From Candidatus Aldehydirespirator catecholifindens (GTDB lineage Bacteria > Actinomycetota > Acidimicrobiia > Acidimicrobiales > Aldehydirespiratoraceae), in the NCBI GenBank assembly GCA_028283245.1, contig JAPYNU010000018.1:1-32972 (forward strand): a stretch of 32,972 nt of DNA, given 5' to 3'. Position 1 is the stretch's first letter, and every line of letters starts with the position of its first letter. This document shows positions 1-6,992 of the stretch, in pieces. The notes under the pieces were generated by a model, which was not told the DNA's origin, did no database searches, and saw nothing but the letters and a program-made list of their open reading frames with translations. The translations under genes and the position numbers were made by a program.

Positions 1-4
1 GCGA

Positions 5-970
5 TTGAGTCCAATCGACAGCAACAACTACAACTCCGCGCAGCTTGACGTGATCAACCTTCTCGGCGCTCAAACCCAGCAACGCCCCAGCTTCGACCCA
101 TCGCTGCGTGACGAACTGCGATCAAATCTCGAAAAAAATCTGGCACCGCTGCTCGCTGATATCGACCCCAAGCAACTTGGCGGCAACGGCGTCCACCTCA
201 GCAAACACAAACTCAACCAGGTGATGGGGTGCGAGCAGAAGTTCTTGGCCGAACAAGCCGAACCGTTCGAATGGTCGCCTCCTGTTGCGAGAGGCACGAT
301 CATGCATAAAGCGATCGAGCTTTCGGTGCATTGGCGCAAAGAACCGGTGGCTTTGGATCTGGTAGATGAAGCTCTTGCCAGCCTCGAGAACGCCGACAAG
401 AGCATCGCCGACTATTTAACCAGCTGTGGCGAAACCGAGCGAGCTGAGTTGCGGGCTGAGGCTGCAAAGGTTGTAACGCATTTCATGGAGTGCTTCCCGC
501 CGCTTAAACCCAAGTGGCGGCCCACAACCGAAAGCCCAATACGCGCCGAACTGCTGAGCCGCAAGTTGGTGCTGATAGGCAAACCCGATCTAACTCTCGG
601 GCAGCCCGAAGGCAGCGTGGCTGGCAAAGTGATCATCGATTTCAAAACCGGCAAGTTCTCCCCATCACACCGCGAAGACCTGCGGTTTTATGCGCTGGTC
701 GAAGCTTTGCGAATCCTGCCTCCCAGGCTGACGGCTACCTACTATCTCGACCAAGCGAAGATGCATCACGAGGAAGTGACCCAAGAGTTGCTAGATGCGG
801 CGGCGAAGCGAGTCATTGACGGTGCTGAGCGTTACCTGGATCTCCTCTACCGAAAGCGTGAGCCGACGTTGTCGCCGGGTCCAGCCTGCAGATGGTGTCT
901 GCTTCTGCCTGACTGCGAAGCAGGCACCGGCTACCTCAAAGGGGCCGACGACTCCCCCGAGTTTCCTTGA
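5..970 (+). CDS. PD-(D/E)XK nuclease with Fe-S cluster (RecB/Cas4/AddB-like)
   Basis: Stand-alone nuclease-fold protein of about 321 residues. The PD-(D/E)XK core is visible: a His in GTIMHKAIEL (H101), an Asp in LIGKPDL (D195), the D-x-K pair in IIDFKTGK (D212, K214), and a following helix with Tyr229. Four cysteines, C76 near the N-terminus and C295, C298 and C304 at the C-terminus (CxxCx5C), match the 4Fe-4S layout of AddB- and Cas4-type nucleases, so a DNA nuclease or repair role is likely. There is no helicase domain, and no cas gene nearby. The listed start is a TTG at the window edge; the frame stays open to base 2, so the true start may lie upstream. The last 40 bases overlap the convergent MFS gene. 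The family call is good; substrate and pathway are unknown. Confidence 0.8.
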   Translation: MSPIDSNNYNSAQLDVINLLGAQTQQRPSFDPSLRDELRSNLEKNLAPLLADIDPKQLGGNGVHLSKHKLNQVMGCEQKFLAEQAEPFEWSPPVARGTIMHKAIELSVHWRKEPVALDLVDEALASLENADKSIADYLTSCGETERAELRAEAAKVVTHFMECFPPLKPKWRPTTESPIRAELLSRKLVLIGKPDLTLGQPEGSVAGKVIIDFKTGKFSPSHREDLRFYALVEALRILPPRLTATYYLDQAKMHHEEVTQELLDAAAKRVIDGAERYLDLLYRKREPTLSPGPACRWCLLLPDCEAGTGYLKGADDSPEFP

Positions 971-2337
971 ACAAGATCACTACAAGCCGGGTCAGCATCG
1001 CCAGCATCACCACAAGCAGCATCACCACAAGCAGCGTCAACGACACCAGCATCACCACAAGCAGCGTCTGCGTCTGCGGAGCCGTCGCAAGCGGTTTTTC
1101 CAGCAGGCGGAGCCACTTCCATATCCAGATGACGTAGCCAGCCTCGCATGTGAAGCAGCACAGCAGCGGTGATTAGCAGCACTCCGTATACACCGAAAGC
1201 TGGTCTAGGACCGAGCATCTCAGTGATTTGACCCAGCATCAGTTGACCCACCGGATTGGAAGCCATCAGCACCATCACATAAAGCGACATCACCTGCGTG
1301 CGGCGAGCTTCATCCACCTGCAGTTGGATCGCAGTGTTAAGAGAACTAGCAGCAGCCAAATGAGCTGCACCGATCAGCATCAACGGCAGCAAATACGTAA
1401 CAAAAGTGGGTGCCAAAGCCAGCGCCGCTACCGCCACCCCATATAAGCGAAGCGACACCCGCACAATCCGCGATCTCGGCACTCTGCCACCTAGCGAAGC
1501 CACCAGAGGCGCTGTGGCAACCGCGCCGATTCCAACCATTGTGAGCATCAACCCGAAACCGCCGGGACCGCGGTTGAAGACGTCTTCAGCGAACACCACC
1601 GTCATCACTTGGATCGGCAGCCCTAACGCCCCGATCAAGGCTGCCGCCGTGAAAGCGACCCGCAGACTCCGGCGAGCTCTCACGTAACGGACCGTGTCGG
1701 CAATGTTGGAAACTAGGCGCATACTCACAGCGTTAGTGGTTGTAATCGGGGTGTTGGATTCGATCCTTGCCAATACCAGCACTACCACCAACGCTCCCGC
1801 TGCGCTCACCATGAACGCCACAGAAGGTCCTGCCCCAGCCACGGTTACGCCACCCAGCATCGGACCTATTAGCCGCGAGCTGTTGAACTGCGCCGAGTTC
1901 AAGGTGACCGCATTAAGCAGCAACTCCCGTGGCACTAACTCACTCACAAACGCCTGCCAAACCGGCAGGTTGACACCGCCGACCAGCCCTGCGGCACCGG
2001 CAAGCGCTAGATAGGCGCTAGGCGAACGAACTCCTTGCATCCATACCAGAGCCATCACCGCAGCGATCAGGCCCATCAACGACTGCGAAATCATCAGTAT
2101 CTTGCGTCGCTGATGCCGGTCGGCCACCACACCCGCCACTGGTGCCATCAAAGCCATCGCCGCGAACTGCGAAAAACCGGCCATCCCCACCCAGGCGGCG
2201 CTGGAGGTCAAGTCCCATATCACAGCCGGAAGCGCAACATATTGAAACCAGCGAGCGGAATTGGCAGTAACCCCACCCAACCAGAAACGGCGATAGCCGC
2301 TGTGGCTGAATGAGGCGAAAGCCGCGGCAGGCATCAT
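931..2337 (-). CDS. MFS transporter (MFS_3, EntS-like) with repetitive Cys-rich C-terminal tail
   Basis: Integral membrane transporter with about 12 hydrophobic segments. The loop after the second segment carries VVADRHQRRK, the MFS motif-A type. The N-terminus SGYRRFWLGG followed by NSARWFQY is typical of EntS-like exporters. I chose the tandem ATG at 2337/2334, next to this conserved N-terminus; the frame also opens at a GTG at 2376, which would add 13 residues. The last 50 or so residues after MRGWLRHLDME are not transporter-like: they are low-complexity repeats of ACGDA/ADADAACGDAG encoded by a 15-bp tandem repeat. The 3' end overlaps the convergent nuclease gene by 40 bp. Substrate is unknown; drug or siderophore export is the family's usual role. 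Confidence 0.85.
   Translation of the reverse strand: MMPAAAFASFSHSGYRRFWLGGVTANSARWFQYVALPAVIWDLTSSAAWVGMAGFSQFAAMALMAPVAGVVADRHQRRKILMISQSLMGLIAAVMALVWMQGVRSPSAYLALAGAAGLVGGVNLPVWQAFVSELVPRELLLNAVTLNSAQFNSSRLIGPMLGGVTVAGAGPSVAFMVSAAGALVVVLVLARIESNTPITTTNAVSMRLVSNIADTVRYVRARRSLRVAFTAAALIGALGLPIQVMTVVFAEDVFNRGPGGFGLMLTMVGIGAVATAPLVASLGGRVPRSRIVRVSLRLYGVAVAALALAPTFVTYLLPLMLIGAAHLAAASSLNTAIQLQVDEARRTQVMSLYVMVLMASNPVGQLMLGQITEMLGPRPAFGVYGVLLITAAVLLHMRGWLRHLDMEVAPPAGKTACDGSADADAACGDAGVVDAACGDAACGDAGDADPACSDLVQGNSGESSAPLR
1002..1076. repeat. 15-bp tandem repeat in MFS tail
   Basis: Five consecutive 15-base units begin at 1002, 1017, 1032, 1047 and 1062. The units at 1002, 1017 and 1047 are identical (cagcatcaccacaag); the other two have diverged. 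The period is a multiple of three, and on the minus strand the array encodes alternating ACGDA/GDAGD-type pentapeptides in the MFS protein. Confidence 0.9.
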
Positions 2338-2493
2338 CGCACCGTAGCCGCAGGTTGCCGTTGTGATGCCGAACACACAACAGGGTTACGCCAAAACAAC
2401 CACAGTCAACAGCTACAGACATCCAAGCCGTGCAGGGCTACAAACACGGTGCTGGCTGCATAATCACTGCTCCGAGCGGCAATACTGCAACCT

Positions 2494-3273
2494 ATGGCTT
2501 ATGTGACGGTTGAAACTTCACAGCGTGTGGCACAGATCACGCTGAATGACCCCGACAAGCGCAACGCCATCAGCGGGGCACTTAACGGCGAACTAGTAGC
2601 TGCACTTGACGAGCTTGAGCCTGATCCCAGCATCGGAGCCTTGGTGGTGACCGGTGCCGGTAAATGCTTCTGCGCCGGGGCGGATCTTGATGATCTGCTA
2701 GCAGCGCGTGCCACTGGAATCACCGACATTTATGAAGGATTTTTGCGTGTGGCGCATTCGCCCCTAGCAACGGTGGCCGCCGTCAACGGTGCCGCAGTGG
2801 GTGCAGGTATGAACATGGTGCTGGCTGCGGACTTGGTGCTGGCGGGGCGACAGCAAGCGCGCTTTGATTCGCGTTTCCTGAAGATCGGCTTGCATCCTGG
2901 TGGAGGCCACACTTGGCGTCTGCGTAATGTCACCGACCGCAGCACCACCATGGCAATGGTCGTGTTCGGCGAGGTGCTGACAGCCGAACAGGCCCACAGT
3001 GTCGGCTTGGCTTACCAAGTCGTTGACGATCACACGTTGCTGCAGAATGCACATGAACTAGCCGCCCGTGCCGCAACAGCTCCCAAAGAGCTTGTGGCAC
3101 GCACCAAAGCGACGATTCTTTCACTTGATGAGATACAGGACTCCCCGGCGGCTGTCAAGCATGAACTGCATCCGCAGCTCTGGTCGATGGATCAGCCTGC
3201 CTTCACTGATCTGGTGCAGAAACTCCAGTCGCAAATCACTTCTGCTGCAAGCCCTAGATCTGGTTCCGACTGA
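2494..3273 (+). CDS. Enoyl-CoA hydratase/isomerase (crotonase) family protein, atypical active site
   Basis: A 259-residue crotonase-fold protein, the usual family length, presumably acting on a CoA thioester. The oxyanion-hole elements are intact: CAGADL at 60-65 and AVNGAAVGAGMN at 96-107. The two glutamates used for hydration in classical enoyl-CoA hydratase (rat Glu144 and Glu164) align by eye with Phe128 (in DSRFLKIG) and Ala154 (in MAMVVFG). The loop GLHPGGGHTWRL contains a His in place of the common GGTQRL. It may bind acyl-CoA, or catalyse isomerisation or hydrolysis, rather than hydration. The gene stands alone on the plus strand between minus-strand genes; its stop lies 12 bases from the convergent acetyltransferase. 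Family certain, reaction uncertain. Confidence 0.88.
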   Translation: MAYVTVETSQRVAQITLNDPDKRNAISGALNGELVAALDELEPDPSIGALVVTGAGKCFCAGADLDDLLAARATGITDIYEGFLRVAHSPLATVAAVNGAAVGAGMNMVLAADLVLAGRQQARFDSRFLKIGLHPGGGHTWRLRNVTDRSTTMAMVVFGEVLTAEQAHSVGLAYQVVDDHTLLQNAHELAARAATAPKELVARTKATILSLDEIQDSPAAVKHELHPQLWSMDQPAFTDLVQKLQSQITSAASPRSGSD

Positions 3274-3280
3274 GCGAACT

Positions 3281-3303
3281 GTGAGCTAACCGCGGTGGCT
3301 CAC
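3281..3303. terminator. Palindrome between convergent genes, candidate bidirectional terminator
   Basis: GTGAGC (3281-3286) and GCTCAC (3298-3303) form a perfect 6-bp stem around the self-complementary core ACCGCGGT (3289-3296). It sits exactly between the stop of the crotonase gene and the stop of the acetyltransferase, which it overlaps. There is no T-run, so classical intrinsic termination is not certain. Confidence 0.4.
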
Positions 3304-3918
3304 CTGACTTTGAGCCGCTACCGGCTGGGGTGCTATCCATCTAGTAATCAACTCTTCGCAGCGCATCCGCCACTCTTCTTCGGTGATAGCGAAGCGGTAA
3401 TGATCTTCCCACACCCCGTTTATTTCCACGTAGCGTTTGGCTAATCCCTCATAGCGCAGTCCGAGCTTTTCAACTACACGCAAACTGGCTGTGTTGCGCG
3501 GCACTATCGCCACCTGCAGCCGGTGAAGCCCTAGATCCTCGAACGCGAAACGGGTTGCCACTACCAGAGCTTCAGGTGTGTAACCGTTGCCAGCGACAGC
3601 TTCGTCGATCCAGTAACCGACATAGCATGACTGGAACGGTCCGCGCTGAATTGACGACAAGTTCATTTCACCGTGGAAACGTTTGTTGATAAACACTCCG
3701 AATCCGTAGCCGGTGCCGTGCTGGCGTTCACGCCGTCGAGCATTGCAACGCTCCGCGAAAGCCCGTTGATCCTCGCCAATATCGGGGCGCCCAGCAATCG
3801 GTTGAGGTTCCCAGCGCCTCAAACGTTCGCGGTTGCGGCGTCGCACCTGTTGCCATGCAGCGAAGTCCTGTCGTGTCAGCGGACGCAGCAATACTCGCCG
3901 TCCGAGCAATGTGCTCAC
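3286..3918 (-). CDS. GNAT N-acetyltransferase, RimJ/RimL type
   Basis: A 210-residue protein of the Acetyltransf_3 class, which transfers acetyl from acetyl-CoA, often to protein N-termini or small amines. Visible features are the N-terminal LLGRRVLLRPLTRQDFAAW, the YVGYWIDEAVAGNGYTPEA segment (motif A, acetyl-CoA pyrophosphate binding, Q/RxxGxG/A-like) and NTASLRVVEKLGLRYEG near the C-terminus, all typical of RimJ/RimL. The start is GTG at 3918. The gene is 25 bases downstream of ppx on the same strand, so it may be the last gene of that operon. The acceptor substrate cannot be read from sequence. Confidence 0.85.
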   Translation of the reverse strand: MSTLLGRRVLLRPLTRQDFAAWQQVRRRNRERLRRWEPQPIAGRPDIGEDQRAFAERCNARRRERQHGTGYGFGVFINKRFHGEMNLSSIQRGPFQSCYVGYWIDEAVAGNGYTPEALVVATRFAFEDLGLHRLQVAIVPRNTASLRVVEKLGLRYEGLAKRYVEINGVWEDHYRFAITEEEWRMRCEELITRWIAPQPVAAQSQVSHRG

Positions 3919-3943
3919 GTCAGCGCACTCTAGTGCCAGAGGT

Positions 3944-4882
3944 TCAGCAGCGCCGCATCTGAGAGTCGAGCAGTTCGAGGGCTACCCCGTCAAGCAGGTC
4001 GCTTTCAGACACGATGCATTCGTCAACCTCAAAGAAGCGCATGATTTTTGCCAGAATGCACAAACCGCCGACGATTACATCGGCCCGGTCGGGGTGCAGC
4101 CCAGGATGATGCATCCGATCAGCCAGCGAATCGGTGGCCAATGTCCGAAAAACGTCCTCAACGGCACTGTTGAGCAGCCTGAAATGATGTATGCGCTCGC
4201 GGTCATAGGTCTGCAAGCCGATCTCAACGGCAGCGACAGTCGTAATAGTTCCAGCCACGCCCACCATTCGCCATCTTTGAGCTAATTCAGGAACGGCCGC
4301 CACCGCATCATGCAGATGAAGCTGTATCACGCTGAGACACGCAGCGAGTTCCTCAGGCAGCGCAGGATCATTTGCGATGAACATTTCGGTGAGGCGCACG
4401 CTGCCTATGTCAAGCGACACGGCTTGGCGACATTCAGTGTCACCGAGGCTTAGTTCGGTGGAGCCGCCGCCAATGTCAACCACCAGCCACGGCTCGTTGC
4501 TGCTATCGGGCGGCAGATCACTAACAGCGCCTCTGAAGGCCAGTTCGGCTTCTTGGTGTCCCGACAAGATCTGGGGAACTGTGCCCAAGATCGACCCTGC
4601 TTGATCAAGGAACTCTGCACTGTTGGATGCGCTGCGCACAGCCGAAGTAGCAACAGCTTTCACCGCCGACGGCTGTTTAGCGTCGATCTGGCAGCGGAAC
4701 TGTCGCAGACACTCCAGGGTTCGATCCATGGCGGCAATGTCAAGTTGTCCTGTGCTGTTGACTCCGGCACCGAGCCGGGTTATTTCGTCTTGACGCACAG
4801 CGGCGGGCTCTTGGCCGTCGGTGATCAAAAGCCGGGTGGTGTTGGTGCCGCAGTCGATCACGGCCACCGTTTCGCTGTTCAC
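3944..4882 (-). CDS. ppx: Exopolyphosphatase / pppGpp phosphohydrolase (Ppx/GppA family)
   Basis: A 312-residue member of the ASKHA superfamily that releases phosphate from polyphosphate or hydrolyses pppGpp. The two phosphate-binding loops are clear: VIDCGTNTTRLLI at the N-terminus and VVDIGGGSTELSLG mid-protein. GVAGTITTVAA is the adenosine/phosphate-binding segment. It has the short two-domain form seen in mycobacterial Ppx2, without the C-terminal HD domain of E. coli Ppx. The GTG start overlaps the stop of the DUF501 gene by 4 bases, indicating translational coupling. The DUF501-ppx pairing is the standard actinobacterial arrangement downstream of eno and divIC. Confidence 0.92.
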   Translation of the reverse strand: MNSETVAVIDCGTNTTRLLITDGQEPAAVRQDEITRLGAGVNSTGQLDIAAMDRTLECLRQFRCQIDAKQPSAVKAVATSAVRSASNSAEFLDQAGSILGTVPQILSGHQEAELAFRGAVSDLPPDSSNEPWLVVDIGGGSTELSLGDTECRQAVSLDIGSVRLTEMFIANDPALPEELAACLSVIQLHLHDAVAAVPELAQRWRMVGVAGTITTVAAVEIGLQTYDRERIHHFRLLNSAVEDVFRTLATDSLADRMHHPGLHPDRADVIVGGLCILAKIMRFFEVDECIVSESDLLDGVALELLDSQMRRC

Positions 4883-5427
4883 TGGACATCCCTGCGGCTC
4901 GGGACATCCCTGCGGCTCGGTGCTGTCTGTTCAACGCTGCACAACAATGCGGAAGCTTCTAGGCCAAGTTGGTCGGCCACCCAGCGGCCCACTGGATCAT
5001 CACCGCCAGCGAGATGCCAGGCGTAATGAGCGTGAAGGCATTTCACTCCCCGGCGGGTGCCGCCAACTCCAGCTGAGGGTCGCGGGCCTTGATGATCTTC
5101 AGCTATGGCAGAGTCACGCTCGGCTGCGTATCGAGCGTGAGCTTCGGCCAGTTCGATGGGGTTGACGGCTGCTTCAGCGGCACGCACTCCTCCGCCGGAT
5201 TCAAGGCGCGACACCAGCAGACGCAGACGTTCACTCACCAGCCAGTAGCGAGTAGGCATGGGCCGTCCGTTGCTGAGTATTGGATCGTTGCGGATCACTG
5301 CGGGCGTGCCCGCCGAGTCTCTCACCACCACCACGAAACCGCCTTCGGGCTCGCGTCCCAGAAGCGCCTTAACCGCTGCTGTGTCGGCGGCGTTGTTGCT
5401 GTTGACTACCAACGGCCGGGGCCACAA
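4879..5427 (-). CDS. DUF501 domain protein
   Basis: A 182-residue protein of the conserved actinobacterial DUF501 family, function unknown. Recognisable features are the N-terminal ALLGREPEGGFVVVVRDSAGTPAVI, the central PTRYWLVSERLR, and the conserved VKCLHAHYAWHLAGG with DPVGRWV near the C-terminus. In many actinomycetes it lies directly after divIC; here six molybdoenzyme-maturation and associated genes intervene. The C-terminal tail PSRRDVPSRRDVQ comes from an 18-bp tandem duplication and is probably lineage-specific. The stop overlaps ppx by 4 bases, and the start is 18 bases from the end of coxG. The start codon is not firmly fixed. Confidence 0.85.
   Translation of the reverse strand: MWPRPLVVNSNNAADTAAVKALLGREPEGGFVVVVRDSAGTPAVIRNDPILSNGRPMPTRYWLVSERLRLLVSRLESGGGVRAAEAAVNPIELAEAHARYAAERDSAIAEDHQGPRPSAGVGGTRRGVKCLHAHYAWHLAGGDDPVGRWVADQLGLEASALLCSVEQTAPSRRDVPSRRDVQ
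4884..4919. repeat. 18-bp tandem duplication at DUF501 3' end
   Basis: Two adjacent 18-base units begin ggacatccctgcggctc at 4884 and 4902. They encode a duplicated PSRRDV hexapeptide at the end of the DUF501 protein. Period divisible by three. Confidence 0.85.
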
Positions 5428-5445
5428 CCCAAAGTTATCGAGGCG

Positions 5446-6138
5446 TTATACCGCTACTATCAGCACCACGACGACGATCACCACCGCCACCACAAGTATC
5501 GCTGGCACTAGACGCTTCATCATCGGAGCTCCGGCAACGCTGAGAATGTCAACTGCCTCGACTTCCTTGACTTCAGCAGCCGCTGTGGGGCTCGGGGCGG
5601 CGGGAGCGTCGGCTGCCTCAGATGCAGACACGGCTTCATGCTCAGCATCTTCGGCATTCTCAGTTTGCTCAGCCTGCTCAGTAGTAGAGGCATCGGCTGC
5701 CACCAATGCAGCAAGATTGTCAGCGAACTGGCCCATCAATTTGCGGCTCACATCGGCTAGCACTCCTCTACCGAACTGTGCCACTTTGCCGGTAATCGTG
5801 AGATCAGTCTCGACATTGACCTTCGTAGAGGCATCACTGAGAGCTTCAAGTTGCACGGTGATCTGCGCGGAGGCGTTGCCAGCACCGCGAGTATCGCGAC
5901 CGCTCGCCGACATCAGCAGCCTGTGAGCGGCATCATCACGCTCAGCGAAGGTGGCTGTTCCCTTGTATTGCGAAGTGATCGGCCCGAGCTTCACCTTGAC
6001 GAAGCCCTCATGCACGTTGCCGTCACTGCCGGTGAGTTGAGCGCCGGGCAAACAGGGTGCCACACGCTCCACATCTGTCAGCACCCCCCAAACCTTGTCA
6101 ATTGGATGAGCTACCTCAAAAGAGTCGTTGAGTTCCAT
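5446..6138 (-). CDS. coxG: CoxG-like SRPBCC protein with C-terminal membrane anchor
   Basis: A 230-residue protein. Residues 1-150 match the carbon monoxide dehydrogenase subunit G family (SRPBCC/START fold): MELNDSFEVAHPIDKVWGVLTD, CLPGAQL, VKVKLGPITSQYKGTATF and the VETDLTITGKVAQFGRG block are hallmark segments. An Ala/Glu/Ser-rich linker of about 50 residues follows, then a C-terminal hydrophobic segment rich in Val/Ile (about 212-230) that should anchor the protein in the membrane. Known CoxG proteins help recruit CO dehydrogenase to the membrane; recent work on mycobacterial CoxG relates it to quinone delivery. The first 28 bases overlap the end of mocA, and DUF501 follows 18 bases after it. 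Confidence 0.88.
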   Translation of the reverse strand: MELNDSFEVAHPIDKVWGVLTDVERVAPCLPGAQLTGSDGNVHEGFVKVKLGPITSQYKGTATFAERDDAAHRLLMSASGRDTRGAGNASAQITVQLEALSDASTKVNVETDLTITGKVAQFGRGVLADVSRKLMGQFADNLAALVAADASTTEQAEQTENAEDAEHEAVSASEAADAPAAPSPTAAAEVKEVEAVDILSVAGAPMMKRLVPAILVVAVVIVVVVLIVAV

Positions 6139-6752
6139 TTTTTTAGGTCCTCCAGCGTGTCGATGTCGTCGGGATTACCTTCGCAGGCTATCGCCTTCAC
6201 GAGTTCAGGCCTGCGTCGCAGCAGCACGCGACCGCCTTCATCACCCGACAGTGGCAGATGGCTCCACAATGCGGCACCGATCTTCACGGGAGGGCGACGG
6301 GCACCGTTGAACTCAGCCACAGCGAGATCACTGTCGGCGTGTCCAATCGCCACCCACGCCTCGGTAGGCACACCCGGCTGATCGCCGCAACCGAACACTA
6401 CACCTCGGTGGCCTCGTGAACCTGCGTAATTGACCGCAGCAGCCAGAGATGTTGCTTGCCCCTGTTGCCAAGCCTCGTTGTGCAGCACGGTTACTTCATC
6501 GGGCAACACTCCCAGCAGATCCACCGCGCCCATCACAACGATCGTTTCATCGAGATCGGCAGCCAGAGCTGCGTCCACAGCCCGTCGTACTAAAGGCACG
6601 CCATCCACCTCGCAAAGCAACTTGTGGCGCTGCCCTGCGAAGCGCTCCCCGGCACCGGCAGCCAGCACAACAGCAGCCACGCCTAGCGGCCGTTCGTTGC
6701 TATGGCTTTCGTTGCTGTGGTTTTCGATCACTGGGCCAGTTTGCCCGCCCAC
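6111..6752 (-). CDS. mocA: MobA/MocA-like molybdenum cofactor nucleotidyltransferase
   Basis: A 213-residue NTP-transferase of the MobA-like class that probably attaches a nucleotide (CTP for MocA, GTP for MobA) to molybdopterin. The N-terminal nucleotide loop VVLAAGAGERFAGQRHKLL (28-46) and the GCGDQPGVPTEAW motif (121-133) are characteristic; GDQP with an xdhC/coxG context favours MocA (cytidylyl transfer) over MobA. The start is GTG at 6752; residues 10-21 are a small NHSNESHSNER repeat, so a later start is possible. It leads the mocA-coxG-DUF501-ppx transcription group after the 239-bp gap below xdhC. The CTP specificity is inference. Confidence 0.83.
   Translation of the reverse strand: MGGQTGPVIENHSNESHSNERPLGVAAVVLAAGAGERFAGQRHKLLCEVDGVPLVRRAVDAALAADLDETIVVMGAVDLLGVLPDEVTVLHNEAWQQGQATSLAAAVNYAGSRGHRGVVFGCGDQPGVPTEAWVAIGHADSDLAVAEFNGARRPPVKIGAALWSHLPLSGDEGGRVLLRRRPELVKAIACEGNPDDIDTLEDLKKWNSTTLLR
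6695..6724. repeat. Imperfect 15-bp tandem duplication in mocA 5' end
   Basis: Two adjacent 15-base units (6695-6709 and 6710-6724) beginning tcgttgct differ at two positions. They encode the HSNES/HSNER repeat near the start of the MocA-like protein. Confidence 0.7.
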
Positions 6753-6874
6753 AGAGCTTCTGACACTAGCCCTCTGGTACCAGCAACGAAATCAAGTAGC
6801 CGTGTCCTAGTTGAAGGCACCACAAAGATATGAGTTGCATAGCTAGAAGATTGAAGATACACTAGACGACACGC

Positions 6875-6934
6875 AAGTGCCGGAGCAGCACCTCACCGGT
6901 CTCCAAAAGGCGTGGAGGTGCCACTCCGGCACTT
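6875..6934. repeat. Long inverted repeat (20-bp arms) between xdhC and mocA
   Basis: Arm 6875-6894 reads aagtgccggagcagcacctc; the reverse complement of arm 6915-6934 is identical except for two adjacent bases. ACG at 6871-6873 and CGT at 6935-6937 extend the pairing past a one-base bulge. The 20-base loop is 6895-6914. No T-run follows on either strand and no open frame of note covers it. It may be a structured mRNA element, a factor-bound operator, a REP-like palindrome or a terminator. Confidence 0.75.
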
Positions 6935-6952
6935 CGTATTATTACATGAAAT

Positions 6953-6992
6953 ATCACTGATATTAACCTGGGGTCAGCCAGGGATATCTGAT
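6953..6992 (-). terminator. Hairpin directly after xdhC stop, candidate terminator
   Basis: An interrupted palindrome: ATCA, GATAT and CCTGG on one side pair with CCAGG, ATATC and TGAT on the other, around a 6-base loop, with small internal loops. It begins within the xdhC stop codon. On the minus strand the hairpin is followed by an A/T-rich but not uniform T stretch (atttcatgtaataat), so termination of the moxR-coxE-xdhC transcript is plausible but not proven. Confidence 0.4.

Noticed and set aside
1..970. Cas4 of a CRISPR system
   Set aside because: The Fe-S nuclease layout fits Cas4, but no cas gene or array is near and the length and sequence also fit stand-alone RecB-like nucleases of actinomycetes.
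795..1172. His/Gln-rich plus-strand frame of 125 codons (HQHHHKQ repeats)
   Set aside because: It is the 15-bp repeat of the MFS tail read on the opposite strand, and it overlaps two better genes.
5258..5926. Plus-strand frame of 222 codons opposite coxG and DUF501
   Set aside because: Its Ala/Ser/Thr-rich composition is a mirror of the minus-strand genes, both of which have clear family motifs; no ribosome site or similarity.
6871..6937. Insertion-sequence or MITE remnant
   Set aside because: There is an inverted repeat but no flanking target-site duplication that I can see, and no transposase fragment; left as an unexplained palindrome.
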